Below, in pieces: positions 24,500-37,200 of a stretch of DNA of 64,000 nucleotides (the first letter of the stretch is position 1; every line of letters starts with the position of its first letter). Source of the stretch: Chrysoperla carnea (lineage: Eukaryota > Arthropoda > Insecta > Neuroptera > Chrysopidae); the NCBI RefSeq assembly GCF_905475395.1, contig NC_058337.1, positions 102,170,368 through 102,234,367 of the forward strand, written 5' to 3'. The position numbers and the translations under genes were made by a program. Below the pieces are notes generated by a model, which was not told the origin of the DNA, did not search any database, and saw nothing but the letters and a program-made list of their open reading frames with translations.

Positions 24500-25267
24500 T
24501 ACACATGCTTTCATAATATAAAAACCTGTAAAGTGTGTAATTTTTTTTCGAAATACAAAAAAAAATTCTTTGAATAAAAAAAAAAGATATGCTATAAAGT
24601 AATAGTGAAATAAATCTATAATTAAAAGAAACTAAATTCTTTTTGAAATATGTAGTGCACTATTATAACATAACTATGCTAAATAAAAAAAAAATAATAA
24701 GAAAGAACTTATTATATTTATTATTATTTAAAGTTTAAAATGTAATAATAATAATATATTGAATTCATTATAAGACAAGTAAAACTTATAAAAATGACAT
24801 CATAAAAATGAGGCAGGCCCTATGTGATGATGATGATGTTATTTAGGCGTGTAGTTTTATATAGTATTAGTAATATTATGTAGAAGTAAAGTAGTAGAAG
24901 TCAACATCGTGGTCAATCGAGTTATTTCAATTTATATATACGCCAACGATAAAACTAAAACTAGTTGAATTCGTCGATTTGTAACAGTCGGACACGGACA
25001 CACTTAAAAAAAAACTTACAGTTGTGACTGTGAGAGCGTGAGGACTGAAGAGATAGACTGACTGTACTGCGAGTACTCGTGAGGTGTTCTATGAAAAACG
25101 CGATGATCACACCGCGCTAAAATTATGTCATTTCATTCATAAAAAATTTTTATAATTTTAGTTTTTAAACAAAAATATGTTGTGATATTTAATTAATTAA
25201 AAAAAAATTATTATTATTTATTAAAAAAAAATTTTTTTTTTTTTAAACTGTGACAAAAAAAAATATT
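24500..25267 (+). promoter_or_regulatory. Probable PEDS1 promoter and 5' UTR region
   Basis: Just before the PEDS1 start codon the base composition becomes less AT-rich (24960-25130, with CGGACACGGACACAC and GAGAGCGTGAGGACTG). This is the only such island for kilobases and suggests the transcribed 5' leader. A poly-T/A tract (25200-25245) directly precedes the ATG region. No TATA box or initiator could be pinned, so the exact start site is inference. Confidence 0.35.
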
Positions 25268-28200
25268 ATGGCATTCCAGTTGCCTCTAACCCCTCCATGT
25301 CCACGGCGTTTCGTGGGTGGTTTTGATAATATTACACAAAAAATGATTGATGCCGCTGCCGAACAATTGGAAATTGGTTCATCATGTATGAAAACTAATT
25401 TTCTAGCACCAGTGAAAACTGATCAAGATATCTTAGAAAATTCAATGCTTGAGGATGATCCAAATGCAAATTGTGCGATTACACATGAGGAGAAAACACG
25501 ACCGAGATGGGGTCCACAACATAAGGGGGCACAAGAGCTTGCGAATTTATATAGCAAGGGTTCGTAACGTTTTTTTATTCAAATAATTTGTATTTAGTAG
25601 TGATTTATATTTGTTTTTACTAACAATTAACTGATTTCAACAATGGATATTGTTATTGATTGTTTTCTTTTATCATTGTTGTAAGATAAATCGCTTAATC
25701 CACGAGAAGATAAAAAATGATTTTTTTTTTTTAAAGTGACAAAAAGTTATTATTTCTCAGTAAAAATGTCTAATTGTCGAAAAAATATTTTATTGCTACA
25801 AAAAAATGTTAGATTATTCTACAAAGTGTTTGAAAATTAAGATGAAACAAAAACTAAAAAAAAAAAAATTGTGATTACCTCACCATTGAGACTTTGTTTG
25901 TGTTCTTTCAGGGCCGGATTAAAAATAGGGCACGCAATCGTCCTACCAATCCCGTTAGTTATTCCGATCTTAACAATCTCAGCTTGTCTAGAAAATAAGA
26001 CAACCATTTACAAATTGTTAGATCAGACTATTGACAGGGAGGTTAGTAGGTGGAAGGGACAGATAAATCGACCGTAGCGCTGTTATCTTATAAAATTTGC
26101 AATAAATCATGCGTTTTATTTAAAATATGACTAATTTTCAATTGATTACATGTAAATGATATAGTATATGTCAAATTGAATTTATCGAAAAATAACAATT
26201 AAATTAAACTTATTTAAATTTGTTAAAAAATAATATGAAATTTTCAATGTAATCCATATATACAAACCATAAACTTATATGTCCACCCATACAATTATAT
26301 TAGTGAAATAGTTGATGGTTACTATGGAAACAGCCTGAAATAAAACTCATGCATGATGCCAATAAGAATGTTCAAAAGTAACAAGTTAAAAATACAAAAA
26401 TTATAAAATTGAAAAGGATCATTTTTTTATTATTTTACACAGAAAATTTTTAAGGAATTTCGAATTTTGAAATAGGTAAACCAAACATATAAATTTTGAA
26501 ATCAAAGATATTTTTATTTTTTCTAAATAATCCTACATCGCATCTATGCAGTTTTTTTTTTATAAATAAAAAGAGAGAGTTAAATAATCGTACTTTTCTC
26601 TCTTTAACAATTTTAAAAGCTTTTATTTAACTTGCAATGTATGTAAGGATGTAACGGTGGATTCTTTGAACTCAATTTTGAAGTAGATTTCTTCAATCGA
26701 TTGAACTGAAATTTTGCATGCACATTTAGTTTGGATGACAATGCATGGTAAGGTCCTGATCTTCCACTATATTTTATATAAATACATTTTTTTAGTCTTA
26801 AATTAAAAATTTTAATAAAAAATACTTTTTAAGGGACAAGCTTTTATTGTATTAAAAACTAGAAAATAATTTTATCTATGAGTCATTCATACCCAACTAA
26901 TTGTAAAAGCTTGAGGCGCTTAATATCAACGATGCATCGAAAAGTAATTGGGCATGTGGAGTAGATGAGGCGTTCCGATTCATTTTTGATATTTTAAATT
27001 AACCGCCTTAAGCTTTTACAAATAGTCGGGTATGAGTGACTTATAGATAAAATTATTTTCTTCTTTTTAGTACAATAAAAGCTTGAAGCTACTCGCGGAG
27101 ATTTTGAGAGTTTTTATCGTTACTGTGTAAATTAATCAAACCTTCTTGAGAAAAATGAGCTAAAAATCTATTTTACGAACTGTGTTACAAAACCCTTTAA
27201 AAAACACGGTTCCTGTATGCTTTTCCATTGAAACCGAGTATTTTTCCGGGATAAAAATTAGCTTATGTCATTTTCTGACCCATAAACTACCACTACCTAT
27301 GTAAAAAATCATGCCAATCCTTTGCTCTATGAAAAATTAAAACTTATCTATCCTATGGGAACCATACATTTTACCGGGATAAAAAGTTATAAACTATAAT
27401 CTATATCTGTGCCAAATTTCATTCAGATCCGTTGTGCCGTGATTGAGTAACAAATATCCATCAATCCATCCGTCTATCCAAAAGATACAAAAAAAATTAT
27501 TTCTCATAAAAAAAGGTGCAAAATAGGAATAGAAATTTGCGTGTAATATAATTTACAGTGTTTTACATGTCAATGGACAAATTGTGTAAAAATATAACAA
27601 ATAATTACACCTTAAAAAGTGTAATCATTATGTAAACAAAGTATTTAAAAAAATCTTAATCTGACATAACAACAATACATTTTATCATACTTAAGATAGC
27701 AAAAAATAATTAATTACTTACTTATATTAAGTAATGAACGTGTGATGAATTATGTTTTTAATATATCAACCTTAAATTGTATTAACAAACAAGTGAAAAC
27801 AAACAATTGACTGAGTTAATTTTTGAAATACCATGCAAAGACAGTGTTGATTACTCTATTAAATTATACATACATACATGTCACACATATATAACTGACA
27901 TTCCCATGTAATACATACTATACAATTTACGTCTAATTTGCACCCTCACGGGTAAACAGTGATAAAAATGTTTCAAACAAAAGTTGTTTATTTTTTGATT
28001 TGAAGGAACATTTTTTACATTTAAAATTTTGTTCTATCTCTAACGGTTTATAAGATCCAATGGACCTATGTTGCTCATTTACGAACTCGACTTCACTTTT
28101 TACTTTCTAAGCACGCTATAAAAATTTCAGTTGGATATCTCTTTTCGTTTTTGAGTTATCGTGATGACAGACGGACAGACGACAAACAGACAGACAATCG

Positions 28201-31200
28201 AAAATGGACTAATTAGGTGATTTTATGAAACCTATACCAAAATTTTGTTCATAGTATCAATATTTTTAAGCGTTACAAACTTGGGACTAAACTTAGTATA
28301 CCATGCATATTACATATATGCATGGTATAAAAATAGTTGATACAATATTTTATTAATAAATTTTAGAGCTTATCCATAACCCTTTTTTAGTTAGATTAGT
28401 TGCCATTTAGGGCCTTGCGAAATTTCTAGAGTAGGCTCTTTCCACTTCTAATCCTCTTGTGCGACTATTATTTTTGCAAATTTTAGGATGTGATAAGAAA
28501 AATGTTGAAAGAATGACATATGTATTTTTATCTTTTATATTTTCGGAGAAAAGCTCTGGAAACCTTTTGTGTCATACAAGAATTTTATTTTACATTTTCG
28601 TAACTTGTGTACTCTAAAACGTGGGGAGGGAAAACTTTTTTTCCCCTACCTCAACTACGATTCTATTTATATTAGCGAATTGCCGAAGGAAATGAGTTTT
28701 GATTATTAATTTGATACACGGTATATTTTATTGAAAATTCTTTAATTGACATATGTTTTGTCTTATTCAAATTTGATGATATAATAATATTTGATTTTAA
28801 ATATTATTATCATAAATTTGTCAAAAATTACGTCTGATTTAATTTCCATCACAGGTATTCAGTGGCGAATTTCAGGTGATTGAATTAAAATTTCTTTATT
28901 AGAAAGATATATCGATTTCTTTATTAGAAAAGATACTGACCGCAGCCGAAATTACTTATATTATTTCTAATTACTTCTAGCCAGGCAGCAGGGTGAGAGT
29001 ATATTTCCATCTTAAAGTTGGCATGTTTTATATTGTGAGTGGTAAATAAAGGGGATAAGTGAAGCCAAGGAACATTTTTTAAATGAATCAATGATTCTTT
29101 AACTGAATCAACGATTCTTTAAATGAATCAACGATTCTTTAAACGATTCAATGATTCACTAAATGATTGGTTTAATATATTAATAGAAATGAATCATAAT
29201 CGCGTTTGAAGCCGCGGGAACCTAGCCTAGTTAACATAAAATAATTATACTAGCTCGACCCGTGCGTTGTCGGAGTTAGCGTGACCCGTGGCTAAAAACA
29301 ACAAACAACAAATTTCATAGGAAAAGGTGAAAAAAGTCTTTAAATTAATATTAGGAGAACATGCAAAATTTTTGCCTAATAATGTTTTGAGTATTATATT
29401 TCTAGAGTATTAAGTAAGCATCTGTAAAAACTAACATGTTTGCTTAATAATGGTTTGAGTATTATATGTCTATGTTTGCCTAATAAACTTCAAATTATTT
29501 GTCTATCGTGTTTTTTCCTATGTTTAGACGGTGAGTATATTTTTCGTTAAACCTAAACATAATAAGCTTGAAAATGAGGGGAGAATCATGGAATTGGATA
29601 AAGGAATAAGGAATATAAAAGTAGGACAGAAAAAAACTTGCTGGAGTAATATATAAGATATAAGTTTGCTTTTCTAAAGTGGTAATTTTTGCTCCTTGTA
29701 TAGAAATAAATTATAAATTAAGACCTTGTACGCGTATACTCTTTATTTACGCCACTGTTTTGTTATTATTTATAATTAACCTTTACCCAAAATAACTGTG
29801 ATATAAATCATAATTATTAATTAAGTATTTATTGTTATCTGAAGACTGAAGTGACAATAAATATTGTATGCTTTTAAAATAATAATTGTTAAAAGTAATT
29901 CAATAATTAATTGAATTGTTTATTTTAAGCATTGGGAATACTAACAATATATATTATTGTTTAAAAACTACGCTACTTATATCACAAAAGCTTACCAGAT
30001 TCTTAAAAATTATTTGCCTAGTGGACAATATCGTCTGCTGCTTAAACTTTCCATTAAAATTTTTTACATGGCCATAAATTTTATAAGGAAAATTTTGTTT
30101 TATAATAATATACTATAAAAAAACTAGAATAAAAAAAAAAAAATATACAGAATTCAAAAATAAAAAATAATATTTTTCTCGGAAAATTGTTTTTGGTGTC
30201 AAAAATATTTTATGTAAAACTTTATTTCAAAATATATACAGAGTGTCTACTTAAGTTGGTTACATATGGAAAACTCACACAATGTTTGTTTATATTTTGA
30301 AAATATTTTGAAATTTTCAAGATTTTGGCAAAAATTTTCATAAAAAAAATTAAATTTGAAATCAATAAGTTTTGTTACAAATTTGCTCAAGCTATTGGAA
30401 TTTAGAACCCTTTTAAATCTTTGCTCCACTTTTTCATTATATAAATTTCCTGCGTCTAATTGGGTACTATAAAAACTTTTCTGATCGCAGAGATCGTTTA
30501 CTATCAGTATAGTTCCCCAACCATTGTTTTGGAAAGTATTGTGTGTCTGTAGGCGTACTAATACTGCTTTAAAGTCGTTTGAAAAGTTGGTACCCACAGA
30601 TTATAATCAAATTAATAAAATATTTCTTTAATTTCAAAAAATATTAAAATAAAATTTTAAAATATTCTTTCACGTAATTCATTAATATTAGCCCACGATT
30701 ATTTAATCTGCATATGTTCAATAAGCGAAATAATATTAAAATAGCGGATATTAGCAAAATAGCAAAATCATTTATTAGCATAGCATGTACGTTTCGAAGG
30801 TCTATTTTTCTTATTTTAAGGAAGTTCCCTCACCAGTAATAGAAAAAAATAAATTAGTAGAAAATGATCCAAATTTTTAGTATGTTGTAGTTAACGATAC
30901 ATATTATTAAATAAAAAAAAATTTTGGGTATCTTATCGATCAATTAAGAGAGTAATTAATTAATTAAAAATACACTAAATAACATAGCTAACATAATCAT
31001 CCTCATATCATGCTATGTTATTTAGTGTATTTTTAATTAATTAATTACTCTCTTAATTGATCGATAAGATACCCAAATTTTTTTTGATTTAATAATATGT
31101 ATCGTTAACTACAACATACTAAAAATTTGGATCATTTTCTACTAATTTATTTTTTTCTATTACTGGTGAGGGACCCTCCTTAAATGGCAAATTACAATTT

Positions 31201-34200
31201 TTAATCACTGGGCGCCCTTCTCTTGGGTTCCCTCTTTAGTTCAAATAAGCTGTAATTTTGAGTTATTAGATGTTGATTCATCATTATTTCTAAGCGTTAA
31301 AAACTTGGGACTAAACTTATTATACTTTGATCTATTTCATATTTCATATAAATTGTATATGAGGGTATAAAAATTGTATGAGAGAAATTATAAAATATCG
31401 CTTTTGTAATAATTAAAAAGTGTCTTTTCATGTTATTAAATTTTATTGCAAAATAATATTGTTTCTACTGCAGTGCGCACGAACATAGCGACATAATTCT
31501 GTAGGAGTTTTTCTTTTAAATACCTACACAACATAATTTTCTTTCGAAAATTTACTCATTTTTATAATAAGAATATTTTTTCCTTTAAATTAATAATAAA
31601 TAGCTTACAATTTTCTGATGAGATTTATAAATTAGCATAATTCGATATGGAAAAACATTCTTTTGTTTTTTTTTTTTAATCGTCGAATTGTGTTGTACAA
31701 TTTTATTTAATTTATTACGGTTGAGTGAATTAATCGCCGTGGATAAAGATAAGAGATCGTATCTTTAAATTCATTTCATAACAAGTGAAAACAAACAATT
31801 GACTGAGTTAATTTTTGAAATACCATGTATAGATAGTGTTGATTACTCTGTCACATTACACATACATACATATCACACACATATAATTGATATACCCATA
31901 TAATACTACAATTTGCGCCTAATATACACTCTCATGAGTATACAGTGATGTTTACGAAAAAATGTTTAAAACAAAAGTTGTTTATTTTTTTATAAGGAAT
32001 ATTTTTTACATTTAAACTTTTGTTCTATCTCTAACGGTTTACAGGATGGGTCTTACGTACCCAAGACCCAATTGACCTATGTTGCTCATTTACAAACTCG
32101 ACCTTACTTTTTACGTCCTCAGCACGCTATAAATCATCTAAATATCTCTTTTCGTTTTAGATTAATCGTGATAACAGACGGACAGACGACAGACGACAGA
32201 CATACAGACAAACAACCGGAAATGGACTAATTAGGTGATTTTATGAACAACTGTACCAAAATTTTGTTCATAGCATCAATATTTTTTAGCATTAATACAG
32301 TGCAACCTCGATATAACGAATCTGAAGGGAACCAGTAAATATTCGTTATATCAAGTAATTCGTTAAACTGAGGTTTGTTATATTGAGGTTAAGTTGGTCT
32401 AAAATTCGTTATCAAGAGGTAAAAAGTGTCGGAACCTCTCGCGACATGAATTACATACTATGGAGCATACTAACTGTCATATATTGGTGGGACTTTATAC
32501 GTTATATAAAGGTTTTGAATTGACGAATTTCGTTATTAAGAGGTTTTTAAATTTTTTATGTAGTTGAAAATTCGTTATAAAGAGGCTGTTCGCAAAAAAT
32601 ATTCGTAATGTAGAGGTATATTTTATATTGACTCTTATGGACAATTCAAGGGGATTGCGAAAAATTTGTTAAATCGAGGAATTCGTTATATTGAGGTTCG
32701 TTATATTAAGGTTGCACTGTAACTTGGTACTAAACTTAGTATACTTTGGTATATTTCATATACATGGTATAAAAATATTTGTCTTTTGTCTTCGTGTAAC
32801 TCGATCGTTGGACTCACTGTACAATAATACTTTATAGCCACTATACGTGCAATCGAAGTCACGGATAAAAACCAATATTTAAATAAATATTTTAAATTTG
32901 AATTGGCGACCACATATCTATGTGTACTAAACTAAATATGTCAGTACTTCTAACTAATGATAATTTACCTAATTTCATGAAAGTAATACCGTAACATGCA
33001 ATTTTCTAGTTAAAAATCAATGAAATATTAAATTAACTGTGTGAATTTAGAACCCCCAATTACGAATTTTTCGATTTTCATATTTCGTGTGTCTATAATT
33101 CGCAAATATATTCGATCATTCTTTATTTAATTATTTCGCGAAGATTAAGATACAAGCGCAATAACTAAAAAATTATAGACTTCTTTATAGAATAATATTA
33201 CCGCCCTGCTCAAAAGTTACATCAGTTGTAAAAACTACTGCTTAGAAATATTTTATAAAATTTGTATTGAATTTTTAACCGACTTCAAACAAAAAAGGAA
33301 GAGGTTATCAATTCGACTGTATTTTTTTTAATGTTTGTTACCTCATAACTTTCGACTGGGTTAACCGATTTTGATGATTCTTTATCTATTTGAAAGCTGG
33401 TGCTTCCCAGATGGTCCCATTTCATTTTGGTCTATTTCTGACAACGACATGAGAAAACCATAAAAGTCTTAAATTTGCATTAAGTATGCACGACATGAGG
33501 ACGAATAACTCAATATCACGCCATCCGATTTCGATGATTCTTTTTTAGTGACAAATTAGTTATTGTACTTCAGATTCACTAAAAATTACAAAATAAAAAA
33601 ATAAAAAACTTTAAAAAAAAAGAAAACCGACTTCAAAAGACAAAACTTTTTCAAAACAAATTATTATGCACTAAAAAGTAAAAAAATAACGATAATATAA
33701 TGTAGTTAAATTTATTGTTATTTTTGGAGTCGATGTCAGCCAAGCTAATGTAGCAAACTGTTCTGTCAGAGTTGTTTCCTTGGCTGACACCGTCACCAAA
33801 AATAACAATAATTTTAACTACATTATATTATCGTTATTTCTTTACTTTTTAGTGTATTTTAATTTGTTTTGAAATTGACTTTTAAATAATCTGTAAATAA
33901 GCAAAGTTCTGTACAGTTTTTCCAAAAAAGCTTTTGAGGATACAAATTTATTACTTAAATGTGGTAAATGATTTCCTCAAATTTTTTTTTGTTCTTGTAT
34001 AGCATACAAGTATGATCCAATTAATGATATTTAAAAATTTTTGGATAAGTAAGTATTGTGTTGAAGCTATAGTGCATAAACTAGTGAAAATAAATTTATT
34101 GATGACACAAATATGTAATAAAAAGTTGTATCTTGTATAGAAGTACGCATGCGTGAATCATTCGCATTGCGTGTATAATGTAATTATTAGTTTTAAAAGT

Positions 34201-37200
34201 AAAAACAAAAAAAATAATGTACATTAATTTGATGATAGCACTTTCGTAGGTTCAAAGGTTGTCGTTTTGATTTCTTTTGTTCATTCTTTATATGTCAAAT
34301 GATCGGTTCGACGCGGCGACTTGTTCGTTCAATCTATAAGCTATACATAAAAAAAAATATTTAAATGAAATAAGCTTTTATTTTGTTGTACAAAAATCTA
34401 AACAAAAATTTTGTTTCTTTCATTTTATATGATACCATGTATGTATATAATATACAGGGTGTCCTGTAAGTACCGCACACTTTTGTTGCATCAAGTAGAA
34501 AATAAAATTATAAGACGAAAAGTTCTCTTCCAGTTTTTGATCCGATGCACGGCAGCCAATCAGAAGCATTGTAACTAAAAATTAAAACCACTCGACTGAA
34601 ATTGACTAATTAATAACTTTTGATAGATTAAAAATAAATTATTAAATATATATTATTGTTATTAAAAAAGAAAAAAAATTATTAAGCATTGAACAATTAA
34701 TTTTCATAGCAATAAATTAAAAGCTCTCGATTCTGCTCAAACTGAATACTTTATATAAGTTTTTTTTTTTTTCTTAATTTGGTTTTGTGACGGGTTTTTT
34801 TCAGCTCTACTTTCGGCTCTGATTAACAGAGATCTATTAATTTCATTTCTGTCCTATTATGTAGTCATAAACGAATTTTTAAAAAACAAAAATTAATAAA
34901 TGTTTATTAATAAATTGAAATTATTTAAAGTTCAATGATATGTATTGGATAAATTAAAACATAATTTATTTTGCTTAAATAGGGAATATTCATGTATTTT
35001 TTTATATTTTTAATTCATTGTTTACATCGTTATAACAAAGTAAAAAATATAAATACTGCTTAAAAATGCTGTATTGAAGTGTAAACAAATATTTAAAATA
35101 CATTATAAATTTGAGATATTTAAACGCAGTTTTTTGGCGCTCTCTGTTGATCACGTATAAGTACGTGATCTGTCAATTGGTGACAGTTCAATGTATAATT
35201 TACACTTTAAAAAAATGAATTTACCACACAGAATTTACACTCGTTATTATCAATAAAAAGCCGTATAATGATATATCTCAAAGTAATACCATACAAAATG
35301 TAAGTAATTAATATCATACAGTATGTCAACAAATTTGACCAGCCAATACTATGATGGCACGTTTGAATTTCCGTTTTAGAAATTTTTAAATTCCCTCACT
35401 GAATTTGTACTTTTATTAATTAATTCTAAGTAATTTAAAAGTAATTAATTACTAAAATAATGCTTTAGTTGAAATGTCCAGTCAATAAAGTTACGGAAAA
35501 AAAATATATTTGAACCAAATTTAAATTTTATGAATATTCTCTATTAGCCAATATTTAAATATGAGTTATTTAATTAACAAATTTTCCTCTTTTTAAAAAT
35601 CTGTCTACGACGAGCAACAACAGTTGTAAATCCAGCACTGCGTGTTCGTAATATATAAGGGTGGAAACTTTTAAATAAATCCAAATATTTGGGTAAATAT
35701 TTTATACTTGTAGAATTATCAAAATGTTCTTGAATAATAGAAAAATTAATTTTCATAACATTAACATTCCTACTTAAAAAATTTTCTTTCAACTTATCAA
35801 GAAATTCCAAATTTTCGTTTTTCGGAGTGAAAACTTCGCATGTATCGCAGTGTTATAAAATAATATAACATAAAACTGTCATCGTTTGACGGGTTTATAA
35901 TTGGTTGCTAACATTTCTGAATATGTGTTTTAACAATACCTAGAAGTGAATAAAAAAAGTTTACCGTGGCACACTCAAGCGACCTCTACCATCAATACTC
36001 AACTCAACCCATAACTGTGCCAAACAACCCAATTATTCTTTGCTGCTACACAAAAAGAGTTTATACGGAAAAATTTCTTGCTCGAGATTTTAAAAATTTT
36101 GATTGATAAGTGATATTATAACAGTTCATGTAATTCACATATATATAATGTTATAGCTATATCACTTAGAATGGTAAAACACGTGCATTTTTTGTCACAT
36201 AGAGGTACAATTATACTATCACATAAACTGCATAACAACTACTGTTAAATTGGTTGAAAGGTTGAGAATGTTTTTAGTATTTTAAAATAATAAGAAGCTA
36301 CTAGCGCATAGGGGAGAGTATAGTACCTGGGATCAAAATTTACATTCATGTGATTATTAAAATCATTTTCTAAAATATGACAATGAAAATAGTCTCTACT
36401 TATAGCCTTACATTATGCTTTTTTTGAGGATTTAAATACTCCTCTAAAATATAAACAGGCATTGATAAAAACTGGTGATCCATGGTAAAATATTTGTTTG
36501 TGATTCATGGTACAAAGACTATATAGCCTTCGTCCTTAGCTCTGCGTCACAGAAAATAACATGACATGAATTTTAAAAAAACTTTAAAAAATACTAACCA
36601 AAAAGTAATCGAACTAAAAGACTTAAGTTTGAGGGGGCTTTTCCGATTTTCCAGGCAGTTGCAATGAAAAAATTTTTCCGCAAGTTTCAAGCAATTTCAT
36701 GCCGAACACAAAAAAACGAATCTTTCTAGCATGTTTAGACGGAAATACGTAATTTTGGGAGATGCTTTTCTAATTTTTCGGGGGATTGCAATAAAAAGTT
36801 TGTATACATATTTCTAGCATGTCTACAAGTCCCTTAGAATTTTTTTACATGAGTCAGTCCGTCAATCAGTGAGTGAATGTGTCAGCTTCACTTAAGGTTA
36901 TATATTACATATATTAGATCTCATTGATAGCAATATATGACGAAAAACTACAGAATGATTCAAGGTACCTTGTATCTGGGGACATATTTAAATTGACCAC
37001 TATGAGTCAATATATAATGTACTATATTCACTCCGTGCGTGAGTTTCGTTTCCATGGTAACGATACATTACTTTAATTATAGAATTGTTTGGATGCATAT
37101 ATAATTGTATGGATTGCATTTAAGACTTACATTGAAAATTTAATATTATTGTCTCACAAATTTAAATAAATAATTATGATAATTTACATTTGAAAAATAA

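Noticed and set aside
24257-24514. 85-codon minus-strand frame as the missing MTG2 first exon
   Set aside because: It lacks a targeting-peptide character and a suitable donor; the exon at 21860-21967 fits both frame and sequence.
25250-25267. GTG start at 25250 for PEDS1
   Set aside because: A non-ATG start is not needed; ATG at 25268 is in frame and follows the leader.
30247-30597. 116-codon minus-strand frame as a gene
   Set aside because: Starts at a non-ATG codon, the last third is low-complexity Phe/Asn/Lys, and it begins beside a MITE-like end.
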